A DNA stretch of 64,000 nucleotides from JBGTSJ01 sp041940305 (GCA_041940305.1 JBGTSJ010000004.1:186001-250000), one strand, 5' to 3'; shown: positions 24,674 through 33,692, numbered from the stretch's first letter. Made by a program: numbers and translations. Notes: a model not told the origin generated them from the sequence alone.

Positions 24674-25393
24674 ATGAAGACCTGTTGCGCGCCTCTCCTG
24701 ACGCTTGCCCTCCTCGCCGTTCCTGTCCAGGCCGGCGACTGCCAACCCTGCGTGCAGACGACCTGTTACGGATCGACGGGCTGGAACCCGTACGGCAGCA
24801 GCTACGGCCGCATGCTCTCGTACACCGAAGCACTGGCTCGCGCTGAAGCGGCCAACCATGCGGAGGCTCAGCTTTCGGCCGCTCAGCAGCAGATTGCCGA
24901 ACTGCAATCGGCCCTCGATCAGGCGATCGCGGAACGGGATGCGGCACAACAGGAAGCCACCGCGTCGGCCGAGAAGGCCGCGTCGGAGCACGTTCGCGCG
25001 GAGGAAGCGCTGGCAATGAAGGTCGCCGCGGAGGAGGAAGCGGCCCAGGCACGCAAGGCCCGTCAGCGTGCGGCCAATGCCCGCAAGAAGGCGGAGGCCG
25101 CGCGGGATGAAGCGCTGGCCGCGGCCACTGCCGCTCAGGAGGAAGCGGCCCAGGCGCAGTCCGCCCGCAAGCAGGCGGAAGACGCCATGACCGCAGCGCA
25201 GGCGGAACGCGATGCGGCCAACAAGGAACTGGCCGACGCGCAGAACCAGATCGCCGAGTTGAAGGAGTCACTGGCGGCAGCGACTTCCGAACCGCCGACG
25301 CCCGAGCCGTCGAGTGATGAGCCGACGAATCCGGAAGACGCCAACAAGGACGATCTGCCGATCGAGGTCGAGAACGCGGACGAAGCCGAGTAA
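24674..25393 (+). CDS. Secreted Ala/Glu-rich coiled-coil protein
   Basis: A 239-aa protein with signal peptide MKTCCAPLLTLALLAVPVQA, then a short Cys-containing segment (GDCQPCVQTTCYGS) and a Tyr/Gly-rich stretch, followed by an almost unbroken coiled coil (about residues 50-210) made of Ala, Glu, Gln and Lys, for example AQQQIAELQSALDQAIAERD and KKAEAARDEALAAATAAQEE. The C-terminal 30 residues are acidic and Pro-rich (PPTPEPSSDEPTNPEDAN). A structural or envelope-spanning role is plausible; the composition prevents any family assignment by eye. GGAGA precedes the ATG. A hairpin with T-rich tail follows at 25431-25467. Confidence 0.75.
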   Translation: MKTCCAPLLTLALLAVPVQAGDCQPCVQTTCYGSTGWNPYGSSYGRMLSYTEALARAEAANHAEAQLSAAQQQIAELQSALDQAIAERDAAQQEATASAEKAASEHVRAEEALAMKVAAEEEAAQARKARQRAANARKKAEAARDEALAAATAAQEEAAQAQSARKQAEDAMTAAQAERDAANKELADAQNQIAELKESLAAATSEPPTPEPSSDEPTNPEDANKDDLPIEVENADEAE

Positions 25394-25430
25394 CCCCGTG
25401 ACAGTCCGGCACGAATGAACGCGGGCCGCA

Positions 25431-25467
25431 GACCCGGTTCCCGAACGGGGGCCGGGTTTGTTGTTGC
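25431..25467 (+). terminator. Intrinsic terminator-like hairpin
   Basis: ACCCGG (25432-25437) pairs with CCGGGT (25452-25457), with further internal pairing of CCCG/CGGG, and is followed by TTGTTGTTG. It lies 38 bases after the stop of the coiled-coil gene and before the next start at 25541. Confidence 0.65.
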
Positions 25468-25540
25468 GCCTGCGCGGTTGCGGGAGCGGGCTGCGTCTGA
25501 TGCAATGGTCGTGGCCATTTCATCACGCAGGAGCCCAAGG

Positions 25541-27604
25541 ATGCTGCACCGGGACGCAATCGTTCGCCACGCGCTGGTCGCGTGCGTACTTCTGATCTCA
25601 CTACGTTCGCTGCCGGCGCAGCCCGCGACCCTGGACGGGGGCGGGCCGGGACTCGACGCCGAACTCCTGGCGACGCTGGAAAACTTTCCGGACTGGGTGG
25701 CCAGCGTCGCCTTCTCTCCGGATGGCTCGCTGCTCGCCGCTGGAAGCTATGAGGGAGTGCGGCTGTGGAATGTCGAGTCGCAGGAGGACGCCGGCACGCT
25801 GCCGCTCAAGTCCGGCTTCGCCCGGGCGGTGGCGTTTTCACCGGACGGCTCGCTGCTCGCTGTGGGAGGCTATCAGTCGATTCGACTGTTTGATGTCGCC
25901 GATCGTGAGCAGACGGGAGAACTCAAGGGACATCGGGGATACGTGCTCGACCTCTGCTTCTCGGCCGATGGTTCGATCCTCGCATCGGGCTCGGAGGACA
26001 TGACGGCCCGCACCTGGAACGTCGGCGAGCAGGCGCCGCTGCAGACGTTCAAGGGTCACACCTATGCCGTGACCGGCGTGGCGATCTCGCCCGACGGAGG
26101 AGTGCTGGCGACGTCCTCGGGAGACGAGACGCGACTGACGAAGGCGGGAGAGGTCAAGACGTGGAACATGGAATCGGGTGAGGAGCAGCATACGTTTCCG
26201 GCACATGAGCGGGGCGTCACCGACGTCGCGTTTTCTCCGGACGGCAGCCTGCTGATCTCGACGAGCCTGGACGAGAAGGCGAACGTCTACGCGGTTGCAG
26301 ACGGGACCGCCAAGGGGTTCTATGGCGGGCACAGCCGTCCGACGAATTGCGTGCTGTTCGCCGGCGGGGGCCGGATCGTCGTGACTGGAAGCGGCGGGCG
26401 ATTCAAGGGAAAGAACGAGATCAAGTTCTGGAATCCGGCTGACGGCGCCGAGTTCGGCACGGTCGATCATCATGCGGGGAAGATCGCCGGCATGGCGCTG
26501 TCTCCCGACGGGCGCCTGCTGGCCGCCGCCTCGTACGACAAGACCGTCACCGTCTGGGATATCTCAGTCATCTTGGAGAAGGCTGGCATCACGCCTGATG
26601 AACTTCAACCTGTTGCGGCGATTGCGGCCGCAGAGCAGGATGCGGCCGCGGCCGAGCCGAAGCCGCTGCGGATCGGCATCATCGGGCTGGACACGTCGCA
26701 TGCAACGGCCTTCACCAAGCTCCTCAACGGCGAGACCCCGCCCGAGTGGGCCGGTGGTGCGCGGATCGTCGCGGCGTATCCGCAGGGCAGCCCGGACATC
26801 GAGTCCTCCACCAGCCGCGTGCCGGGATATACCGAGGAGGTCAAGAAGTACGGCGTCGAGATCGTGGATACGATCGAAGCGCTGGTGGAGCAGGTGGACG
26901 CCGTCTGCCTGGAGACGAACGACGGGCGGCCACACCTGGAGCAGGTGCTGCCGGTGCTGCGCGCGAAGAAACCGGTCTTCATCGACAAGCCGATCGCCGG
27001 ATCGCTGTCGGACGCCGTCGCCATCTTTGAAGCCGCTCGCCATTACGACGTGCCGGTGTTCTCGTCCTCGTCGCTCCGCTGGATCGTCGGCGGGCAGGAG
27101 GTGCGGAACGGGAGCATCGGCAAAGTGACGGGGGCCGATGTCTACAGCCCCTGCTCGCTGGAGGCGACGCACCCCGACCTGTTCTGGTACGGCATCCACG
27201 GTGTGGAGACGCTGTTCACGGTGATGGGGACGGGTTGCGAGTCGGTGTCCCGCACGACATCGCCCAACTTCGACGTGGCCGTCGGTAAATGGGATGACGG
27301 CCGCATTGGAACCTTCCGCGGCATCCGGCACGGACAGGGGGGCTACGGCGGGACCGTCTTCGGCGAGACCGGCAAGGTCACGCTGGATCGCTACGGCGGC
27401 TATGACCCGCTCGTGCAGTCCATCGTGCACTTCTTCCGCACTGGCGAACCGCCCGTCGAGGAGGCCGAGACGCTCGAGATCTACGCCTTCATGGAAGCGG
27501 CGGATGAAAGCAAACGAGAGGGTGGCGTGCCGGTGACACTCGAGAGCGTGCTGGAGAAAGCCCGAGCGCAGGCCGCCGCCACGTTGCAAGGAAAGCTGGA
27601 GTGA
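25541..27604 (+). CDS. Fusion: exported WD40 beta-propeller plus Gfo/Idh/MocA-like oxidoreductase
   Basis: A 687-aa protein. Residues 1-27 are a signal peptide (MLHRDAIVRHALVACVLLIS). Residues about 50-342 hold seven WD40-type repeats (VAFSPDGSLLAAGSYEGVRL, CFSADGSILASGSEDMTART, ALSPDGRLLAAASYDKTVTV). After an Ala/Glu-rich linker (about 350-373), a Gfo/Idh/MocA NAD(P)-binding domain begins with LRIGIIGLDTSHATAF and continues with DAVCLETNDGRPHLEQ and KPVFIDKPIAGS (DKP in place of EKP), then a C-terminal dehydrogenase-like domain with LFWYGIHGVETLFTVMGTG, where the catalytic-region His is kept. Stand-alone proteins with the GLDTSHATAF oxidoreductase exist in planctomycetes; the propeller fusion is unusual. 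Start at ATG 25541 with CAGGAG upstream. BatA/VWA gene follows after 43 bases. Confidence 0.85.
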   Translation: MLHRDAIVRHALVACVLLISLRSLPAQPATLDGGGPGLDAELLATLENFPDWVASVAFSPDGSLLAAGSYEGVRLWNVESQEDAGTLPLKSGFARAVAFSPDGSLLAVGGYQSIRLFDVADREQTGELKGHRGYVLDLCFSADGSILASGSEDMTARTWNVGEQAPLQTFKGHTYAVTGVAISPDGGVLATSSGDETRLTKAGEVKTWNMESGEEQHTFPAHERGVTDVAFSPDGSLLISTSLDEKANVYAVADGTAKGFYGGHSRPTNCVLFAGGGRIVVTGSGGRFKGKNEIKFWNPADGAEFGTVDHHAGKIAGMALSPDGRLLAAASYDKTVTVWDISVILEKAGITPDELQPVAAIAAAEQDAAAAEPKPLRIGIIGLDTSHATAFTKLLNGETPPEWAGGARIVAAYPQGSPDIESSTSRVPGYTEEVKKYGVEIVDTIEALVEQVDAVCLETNDGRPHLEQVLPVLRAKKPVFIDKPIAGSLSDAVAIFEAARHYDVPVFSSSSLRWIVGGQEVRNGSIGKVTGADVYSPCSLEATHPDLFWYGIHGVETLFTVMGTGCESVSRTTSPNFDVAVGKWDDGRIGTFRGIRHGQGGYGGTVFGETGKVTLDRYGGYDPLVQSIVHFFRTGEPPVEEAETLEIYAFMEAADESKREGGVPVTLESVLEKARAQAAATLQGKLE

Positions 27605-27647
27605 GCCGCGGAGTCTTCGGAGCACTCGTCATCTCTGAGCGGTCCGC

Positions 27648-29795
27648 ATGGTCGCATTCATCCAACTGACGACCCCGCTGCTGCTGGCCGGCCTGGGACT
27701 GCTGGCGTTGCCGATCGTGGCGCACCTGCTTGCCCGGCACTCGCGGCGGCGTGTGGTGTTTCCGTCGATCGCATTGCTCACCGCGGCCGTGGCCAGCCAG
27801 TCGCGGTTCTACCGGATGCGCAGACTGATCCTGCTGCTGCTCCGCCTGGCGGCGGTCGCCTGCATCGTGCTGGCCTTTACGCGTCCTGTATGGCTGGATG
27901 CCTCGTTGGCGGCGGCCGGAATGAATGACAAAGCGGCCGGCGTGGTCATCCTCATCGATCGCAGCGCCTCCACCGGGCAGCAGGACGGCGGCGTCGCCCT
28001 GATGGAGCGGCTGCGCGGCGCGGCCGATCGCACGCTAGACTCGCTGCGGCCTGGAGTCGATGTCGCGAATCTGGTGTACGCGGACGCCGTCCCCGATGCT
28101 TCATTCCCCCGGCTCAGTCCCAATCTGCCCGGGCTGCGACAGGAGCTGCAGCAACTGCAGCCGACCCCCGAACGGGCCGACTTCCCGGCTGCGCTCGAAC
28201 TCGCCGGGCGACTCCTCGGCGAACACAGCGGCCCGCGGAGGCTGGTGATCGTTTCCGACCTGCAGGCGAGCAACTGGAGCGAGGCGCTGGCCGATTCGTC
28301 GACTGCACTGCTGCTGCCGACCGGGACGGTGGCTTCCGTCACGCCGATGGCCGGTGACGCCCCCTCGAATCTGGGATTGAGCAATCCGCGTCACTTCCCG
28401 GCACAGCCGCTGCCCGGCCAGGACTGCGAACTGACGATTCACGTCAGCAGCTTCTCCAACAGCGCCGCCCAGCCGCGGGTGACGCTGGAGACCGGCGGTC
28501 CGGAAGGGAGTGACGACGTCGTCGATCAGACCGTCTCGCTGGCCGCCGATGAAGCGCGGGATGTCACGTTCACGGTCCGGATGCCGGAGTCGGGCCCGTT
28601 GCTTGCAGAGTTTTCAATCCCGCGGGACGGACTGGACCCCGATAACCGGGCGTGGCTGGTCGTGCAGTCGTCCGGACGGATGCCCGTGCTGGTCGTCAGC
28701 GACGACAGTCCCGACGAGCCAGGAACAGCCGCCTTCTACATGCAGCGGGCGCTGATGCCGCGCGGCGACGACAGCGACCGCTTTGATGTGCGTGCGATCC
28801 GTCCGGCTGATCTCTCGCCGCAGACTCTCGCCGGCGTCTCGGCTGTATTCATCGGTTACGTGGGAAATCTTCCGGAGGACTCCGCGCGACACCTCGTCGA
28901 GTTCGTCGACGGCGGCGGGGGAGTCGTTTGGTTTTGCGGTGAAGGCCCGGTTGCGCGGCAGTTGGAGACGTTGCAGTCGGCCGCGGAGGAGCACGAAATC
29001 CTCCCCTGGCCGCCGGGAGTGTTGCAGACGGCCGATCCGCGCGCGGAGCCGCTGCATATCACGTCCGGACGCTGGCAGTCGCGGTGGTTTCGCGAGTTTG
29101 ACGAGCAGAGCCAGATCGCCGTGGCGCAGATCCGGTTTACGCAGACGTGGTCGACGCCGGCCCCGTTTCCGGAGACGGAAGTGCTGCTCTCCTTCTCGAA
29201 CGGGCGTCCGGCACTGGGGAGCCGGTTGTTCGGGCAGGGTCAGTTGCTGGTCGCGAACTTCAGTCCGGAATCGGCGAGCAGCGACCTCGGCCGGCACGGC
29301 ACGTTCGTCGCATGGATGCAGATTCTCGCGTCGGCACTGACGCCGAACGTCGTCACTGCGCGGACTTCGCCCCCCGGCGTTTCCTGCCGTTTCCCGCAGC
29401 CGTTCCGTCCGGACCAGGTCACGGGCACGCCGAATGTGCTCGCGCCGAACGGAGCGCCCGTCCTGGCGATTGCGTCGCCGTCGGGAGATGCGGTGCACGT
29501 CGAGATCCCCGAGCCGCGGCAGGCCGGCATCTATCGTCTGCAGGATGCCGCCGGCGCTCTGCTGGCCGCGACGGCGGTGAACGTGGACCCCCGCGAGAGT
29601 GACCTGCGACGTCTCTCGCCGGACGACATTGCTCGGTCTCTGAGCGGGCGCGGCGTCGCCGTCGAACAGCAGGTCGCCGCCGGTTGGGAGCCGATTCTCG
29701 ATCTGGCCGGCCGGCCGATGTGGGGCGAATTCCTGGTCGTCGCCTTGGTGGCGATTGGTCTGGAGTTGTTTCTGCTGGGGCTGTGGCGTCGGTGA
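27648..29795 (+). CDS. Membrane protein with N-terminal BatA domain and VWA-like domain
   Basis: A 715-aa inner-membrane protein. The N-terminal double-membrane-segment domain (TTPLLLAGLGLLALPIVAHL, then RRRVVFPSIALL and RRLILLLLRLAAVACIVLAF) is the BatA/TIGR02226 type. A VWA-like domain follows at about 98-200 (AGVVILIDRSASTGQQDGG; the MIDAS triad reads DRSAS). A later glutamine-amidotransferase-like or CARDB/beta region spans 230-640, with VWFCGEGPVARQLETL, and a C-terminal helix (GEFLVVALVAIGLELFLLGL) anchors it again. In planctomycetes such genes usually sit in MoxR-DUF58-BatA clusters; here there is no MoxR or DUF58 partner. It follows the WD40-oxidoreductase fusion by 43 bases and may be co-transcribed with it. 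Confidence 0.85.
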   Translation: MVAFIQLTTPLLLAGLGLLALPIVAHLLARHSRRRVVFPSIALLTAAVASQSRFYRMRRLILLLLRLAAVACIVLAFTRPVWLDASLAAAGMNDKAAGVVILIDRSASTGQQDGGVALMERLRGAADRTLDSLRPGVDVANLVYADAVPDASFPRLSPNLPGLRQELQQLQPTPERADFPAALELAGRLLGEHSGPRRLVIVSDLQASNWSEALADSSTALLLPTGTVASVTPMAGDAPSNLGLSNPRHFPAQPLPGQDCELTIHVSSFSNSAAQPRVTLETGGPEGSDDVVDQTVSLAADEARDVTFTVRMPESGPLLAEFSIPRDGLDPDNRAWLVVQSSGRMPVLVVSDDSPDEPGTAAFYMQRALMPRGDDSDRFDVRAIRPADLSPQTLAGVSAVFIGYVGNLPEDSARHLVEFVDGGGGVVWFCGEGPVARQLETLQSAAEEHEILPWPPGVLQTADPRAEPLHITSGRWQSRWFREFDEQSQIAVAQIRFTQTWSTPAPFPETEVLLSFSNGRPALGSRLFGQGQLLVANFSPESASSDLGRHGTFVAWMQILASALTPNVVTARTSPPGVSCRFPQPFRPDQVTGTPNVLAPNGAPVLAIASPSGDAVHVEIPEPRQAGIYRLQDAAGALLAATAVNVDPRESDLRRLSPDDIARSLSGRGVAVEQQVAAGWEPILDLAGRPMWGEFLVVALVAIGLELFLLGLWRR

Positions 29796-29810
29796 ACTCT
29801 CGGATCCCGG

Positions 29811-29849
29811 CAGAAACCCGGTTTCTTGAAGAGACCGGGTTTCTCTGAG
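29811..29849. repeat. AGAAACCCGGT-family hairpin, copy 2 (likely bidirectional terminator)
   Basis: AGAAACCCGGT (29812-29822) and ACCGGGTTTCT (29834-29844) form a perfect 11-bp stem with loop TTCTTGAAGAG. It lies between two convergent genes (stops at 29795 and 29857), and TTTCT on either strand after the stem suits termination in both directions. Confidence 0.75.
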
Positions 29850-29856
29850 CGCGCAC

Positions 29857-30597
29857 CTACGACCAGTCCATCAGGTCGTAGCCCAGGTACATGATGCCGC
29901 AGTCCACCAGCAGGTGGCTGATCCATGCTCCATAGAGCGAACCGGTCCGCTCATACAGCCACGCCCATACGCCGCCGCCGGCGGCCACGCACAACGAGAA
30001 GAACAGCGTCACGCCCCATCCCTGCTGCAGGAACTGGTGAATCACGATGACGTGATGCGACATGAATCCCAGACTCGACAGAATCAGCGAAACTCCGAAC
30101 GGCGCGATGCGCCGCATCTGACCGAACACGAACCAGCGCCAGTAGTACTCTTCCAGCAGGGAATGCGGGACGGACAGAAACGCGGCGAACAGGACGAACA
30201 TCAGCGGAGTGGCGATGCCCATGTCGGCGATCTTGAGACCGATCAACTCGGGCGCACGCTCCAGGTACGGGCTGTGCTTCAGGTAGCCGCAGTAGACGAT
30301 CAGTCCCGTCGCAACAATCAGCGCCCCGGCTGCGATTCCCGGGACAATCACGCGGAGTCTCGGGCGGTGCAGGTTCAGCCGTCTGCGCTGAACGGCGAGC
30401 ACCCAGGCCAGCGGGAACGCGAACTGCACCAGTTTGCTGCCGAAATAGACCCCCTTCATCCACGGACTGCCGGAGAGCACGACGAAGTAGAGCAGCGTTG
30501 CGACCGTCGGCAGCACCATGCAGAACGTGAGTGCCGCGAGATGTGCGGTCCGTGAGGTCTCCAGCGGCGTGCGCGTTTCAACTCGCGAATCGGCCAT
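29857..30597 (-). CDS. CPBP-family intramembrane metalloprotease
   Basis: A 246-aa membrane protein with about seven hydrophobic segments. The CAAX-protease/bacteriocin-processing (CPBP, Abi) signature is complete: LLEEYYWRWFVFG (EExxxR), MSHHVIVIHQFL (second His motif) and WISHLLVDCGIMYLGYD (third His with Asp). These are zinc-independent-looking glutamyl proteases of the Rce1 fold in the inner membrane; bacterial substrates are mostly unknown, with roles ranging from peptide maturation to immunity. The start is at ATG 30597 (MADSRVETRTPLETS). It follows the DUF1080 lipoprotein gene on the same strand after 171 bases that contain a stem-loop. Confidence 0.88.
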   Translation of the reverse strand: MADSRVETRTPLETSRTAHLAALTFCMVLPTVATLLYFVVLSGSPWMKGVYFGSKLVQFAFPLAWVLAVQRRRLNLHRPRLRVIVPGIAAGALIVATGLIVYCGYLKHSPYLERAPELIGLKIADMGIATPLMFVLFAAFLSVPHSLLEEYYWRWFVFGQMRRIAPFGVSLILSSLGFMSHHVIVIHQFLQQGWGVTLFFSLCVAAGGGVWAWLYERTGSLYGAWISHLLVDCGIMYLGYDLMDWS

Positions 30598-30641
30598 GCG
30601 CTCGCCCTGGCAGGATGAATGTCGAAACCGCCGTGCATTCG

Positions 30642-30672
30642 CCCGGAAGCTTGAGGAGCAGATGCTTCCGGG
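30642..30672 (-). terminator. Perfect 9-bp hairpin after the DUF1080 lipoprotein gene
   Basis: CCCGGAAGC (30642-30650) and GCTTCCGGG (30664-30672) form a perfect stem with a 13-base loop, about 100 bases downstream of the stop at 30769 on the minus strand. No T run follows on that strand. Confidence 0.5.
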
Positions 30673-30768
30673 TCATCTGATGGGGGCGTCTTCGCTCCTC
30701 CGGTGCAACGCCGAATCAGGACAGATTCTGCGGTCGTCCGGATTTCGATGGACCGTCCCGCCCGTCGC

Positions 30769-33210
30769 TCACAGTTCGCTGACGAGCGCCTTGCGATACG
30801 TGACGCCGCCGACGATGCCGTCCAGCGCAATGTATCCTGACTCGGGGATCTGATCATCGATCGCCGTGGTGTCGAGGACGAGGGCGTCGTTGATCCAGAC
30901 TTTCACCTCTTCCCCCAGCACACGCATGCGGAAAGTCTGCCATTCTCCCTGCGGGCCGGCGGCATTCGATTTCGGCGCCTCGATGCCGAACAGCGAACCG
31001 GTGCAGTATTCGTCGGCGTTCACCTCCGGGTCGTTCGAGAGCTGGATCTTGAAGCAGCGGTTGTAGAACGGCCCTGAGCCCGGGTAGCGGAAGAACACGC
31101 CTCCCTGGCCGTTGGGGGCCGTCATGCGGTACTCCATCGTCAGTTCGAATCGCTCGTACTGCATCGGCGAGATGAGGACGGCGCCGTCGGCGCGTTCCGG
31201 TTTCGCGGCGAGTTCGCCCAGCGGACCGTTCTCCCACTCACGGTTTCCGCGCGGCTGCCACCCGTAGCTGGCGTAGAGCCGGTCCCGCAGCGCCGCGGCT
31301 CCGGAAGCGGCCTGCGTTCCCGCGTGAGATTCGCTGACCTGCCGAATGAAGTCCAATGCACGGCTGGTGGCCTGCCGTTCCAGTTCCCATTCCGCCTGGC
31401 GCAGCAGGCGCTGTGCCAGTTGCTCCCGGAACTGCGTCCCCTTCTGCCCCGCATCACTGAGACGCCGATCGAGCGTGCTTGAGGTGGTCTCGGGGTCGTA
31501 CGCTAGAAATACGGTCGCCTGCCAGTCACGCTCCGCGTCGCTCCCTTCGGCGTGAGCAGCGACGAGTTCGACGAGCGACGACCCCTTGATCTCTGTGAGC
31601 GGCCGAACCGACTCCCGCGTCCGTGCCTTCCCCACCAGCGCTCCGCTCTCGAAGCGGACAAACTCCAGCTTCAGCGAACCATCGCGAAACTCTTCGCCCG
31701 GCTGCAATGCCTGTGCTGCCGCAGTCACGTTCTCCCAGAACAGCCGCAGCTCTGCGACATCCTCCGCGTCCCACTCAACCAGTTCCGCGGCGTCAGCCAA
31801 GTTCGGGTTTCCACGGGCAGCGGCGACAATCTCGGTCGCCGCGTCGTAATCGCGCGCGGAAACGGCCTCCAGCAACTGGGCGCGATGCTGCGTATAGGCC
31901 AGCGGAATATTGCGGGGATCGACCGGCCGCTCCTCGGGGGTTTCGGGCTCGACTGGCATCGGCCGCTCGCGTCGCGGCGGCGGGTCATTCGCGGCCATCA
32001 CACGCTGTTCGATCGGCTCTCCCCGCAGCGCCACGCCCCAGCCGGGCTGCTCGGCCAGTTTCACCAGATACAGATCGCCCCCCGTCTCCGGATCGTCGCA
32101 GTAAAGCAGCCAATGCTCATCTTCGGACACCCAGTATTGGCGGTGCCGCGGCGAGTGCCGGTAACCGGGCAAATCCAGTTGCGCGATCGTCTCCGGCGCG
32201 GAGAACGGCGACGTCACCTCCGTTCGCCTCGCCCGCTGCAGCGTTTTGCCGTCGAATGCATACTGACGGAGTCCAGCCTGCGACAGGCAGGGGTGCGTCC
32301 CCGGCATCGCCACGATGAGCACCGAGTCGAAGGGCTTGTCGGCCGCGGCCCGGATGGCGACGCGGGTTTCCCGCTTTCCTCCCGCCTCCCGGACATAATA
32401 CAGCCGCAGTCCGTCCCCCAGCAGTTGAGCACTCAACCACTGCTCGCCGGCCGCATCGTCGAAGTACAACGGCCGTCGCTCTTCAAATTCGGCAAGCGGG
32501 CTGTCGCGGGTCAGGAGCCAGACGCGGGTCTTATCCGGGACGGTGTAGACCACCCCGGTTCCGTCGAGAGACACCGCGGGAGACGCCGGCATGTCGGCTC
32601 CGCGTGTCATCGTCAGCAGTCGCGGCGGGCCGAAGTCGTCGAGCGGCGTGGGGCGCGTCGCATAATAGATGCCGCGCCCTTCCGGCCGGTCACCGACGAA
32701 CCACAGCGACAGGCCGTCCGGCGTCAGGTACGGATCGGACTCGCGCCCCGCGGTATTGATCTGCGCCAGCGGAAAGGGCACTCCCGGAGTGGCATTCAGC
32801 AAGACCGCGGAGAGCAGAGCGCTGTCCCCCGCGCGATCGCCGCGACCTGTATCGAAGAATTCGTCGCTGCCGGTCTCCACAAAGGTCACTACTCGCGACA
32901 GATCTTGCTCTCCCTGACGGGCAACGGTGAGGCTGTGCGTACCGGGCGGGGAGGTCACGGCGCAGGGCGTCAGGCTGATCTCGCCAGCGGCATCACGGAC
33001 GGGGATTCCGTCTACGAAGACGGCGTAGCCGGGCGAGGTCGTGTACACGCGGGCCACAGCCGCCGCGAACTCCGGCAACGGCGGAGGCGCTGCGGGTGCC
33101 TCGGTGAAGTTCGCAGCGTCCGCGTCTCCATCGGCCGGCGTCGCCCCGTCGCGCGAGCAACCGGCTGCCGTGACGGCAATCGCCAGCAGGGCGACGCCGA
33201 TGAGTTTCAT
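30769..33210 (-). CDS. Large lipoprotein: PD40/WD40-like propeller fused to DUF1080 domain
   Basis: An 813-aa exported protein starting at ATG 33210 with signal sequence MKLIGVALLAIAVTAAGCSR; the Cys at residue 18 suits lipidation, though the lipobox (TAAGC) is not ideal. Residues about 110-400 carry TolB/PD40-like repeats (SDPYLTPDGLSLWFVGDR, ASPAVSLDGTGVVYTVPD, EDEHWLLYCDDPETGGDLYL). A Pro/Glu-rich linker follows, then a helical region (about 440-640), and a C-terminal DUF1080 domain, now called 3-keto-disaccharide hydrolase (YERFELTMEYRM, GGVFFRYPGSGPFYNRCFKI, WQTFRMRVLGEEVKVWIND). DUF1080 domains bind or cleave carbohydrates at the cell surface. A GTG at 33231 is an alternative start seven codons upstream. 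Confidence 0.82.
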   Translation of the reverse strand: MKLIGVALLAIAVTAAGCSRDGATPADGDADAANFTEAPAAPPPLPEFAAAVARVYTTSPGYAVFVDGIPVRDAAGEISLTPCAVTSPPGTHSLTVARQGEQDLSRVVTFVETGSDEFFDTGRGDRAGDSALLSAVLLNATPGVPFPLAQINTAGRESDPYLTPDGLSLWFVGDRPEGRGIYYATRPTPLDDFGPPRLLTMTRGADMPASPAVSLDGTGVVYTVPDKTRVWLLTRDSPLAEFEERRPLYFDDAAGEQWLSAQLLGDGLRLYYVREAGGKRETRVAIRAAADKPFDSVLIVAMPGTHPCLSQAGLRQYAFDGKTLQRARRTEVTSPFSAPETIAQLDLPGYRHSPRHRQYWVSEDEHWLLYCDDPETGGDLYLVKLAEQPGWGVALRGEPIEQRVMAANDPPPRRERPMPVEPETPEERPVDPRNIPLAYTQHRAQLLEAVSARDYDAATEIVAAARGNPNLADAAELVEWDAEDVAELRLFWENVTAAAQALQPGEEFRDGSLKLEFVRFESGALVGKARTRESVRPLTEIKGSSLVELVAAHAEGSDAERDWQATVFLAYDPETTSSTLDRRLSDAGQKGTQFREQLAQRLLRQAEWELERQATSRALDFIRQVSESHAGTQAASGAAALRDRLYASYGWQPRGNREWENGPLGELAAKPERADGAVLISPMQYERFELTMEYRMTAPNGQGGVFFRYPGSGPFYNRCFKIQLSNDPEVNADEYCTGSLFGIEAPKSNAAGPQGEWQTFRMRVLGEEVKVWINDALVLDTTAIDDQIPESGYIALDGIVGGVTYRKALVSEL

Positions 33211-33254
33211 TACGTCCGTTCGAGACAGCACTCCGCCGGCCCTCCTGCTGCGAG

Positions 33255-33692
33255 TTACTCAAGCTTGACGGAAGCGACGGGCTGCTGCCGCTGCAGCGCC
33301 TGCACAAGGGCCGCCTGGTTCCAGCAGTCGCGCCCTTCGATCATCCTCCCGTCACGGTACCGAATCCAGGTCATGCCGCGGAACTCCACCTTGCGACCGG
33401 TGGCCGGCATGCCGAAGCCGTCGCCGCGATGAGTTCCGGTGGCGCGCCACCGGACAACGACCTCGTCCCCTTCGCTCACGGTCCCCTCGACATCCACGCG
33501 CAGATCGGGAAACGCTGACAGAAACGGGGTGAAGGCGTGCTCGATGAACTCGTCGGGCCCGCGCAGGCTGCCCGATTCCGAATCGCACACGCCGTCCTCG
33601 GCCACCAGTTCGCGGACGGTCTCCGCCCGATGCTGAGTCCAGACTTCGTCAAACCACCGCCGCGCGAGTGCGGCATTGTCGGCCCGTTGCAT
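33255..33692 (-). CDS. SnoaL-like / ester cyclase (NTF2-fold) protein
   Basis: A 145-aa cytoplasmic protein of the SnoaL-like group. It begins with ADNAALARRWFDEVWTQHRA, then IEHAFTPFLSAFPDLRVDVE, VVRWRATGTHRGDGFGMPAT and FRGMTWIRYRDGRMIEGRDC, which together are the usual pattern for ester-cyclase-type members of the NTF2-like fold. Many members have no known enzyme activity. It lies 44 bases upstream of the DUF1080 lipoprotein gene in the same orientation and may be its operon partner. Divergent from the orphan histidine kinase gene (33862), with 169 bases between the starts. Confidence 0.82.
   Translation of the reverse strand: MQRADNAALARRWFDEVWTQHRAETVRELVAEDGVCDSESGSLRGPDEFIEHAFTPFLSAFPDLRVDVEGTVSEGDEVVVRWRATGTHRGDGFGMPATGRKVEFRGMTWIRYRDGRMIEGRDCWNQAALVQALQRQQPVASVKLE

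Noticed and set aside
31552..33432. Plus-strand open frame of 626 codons opposite the DUF1080 lipoprotein gene
   Set aside because: The minus-strand protein has a signal peptide and domains; the plus frame is an Arg-rich shadow.
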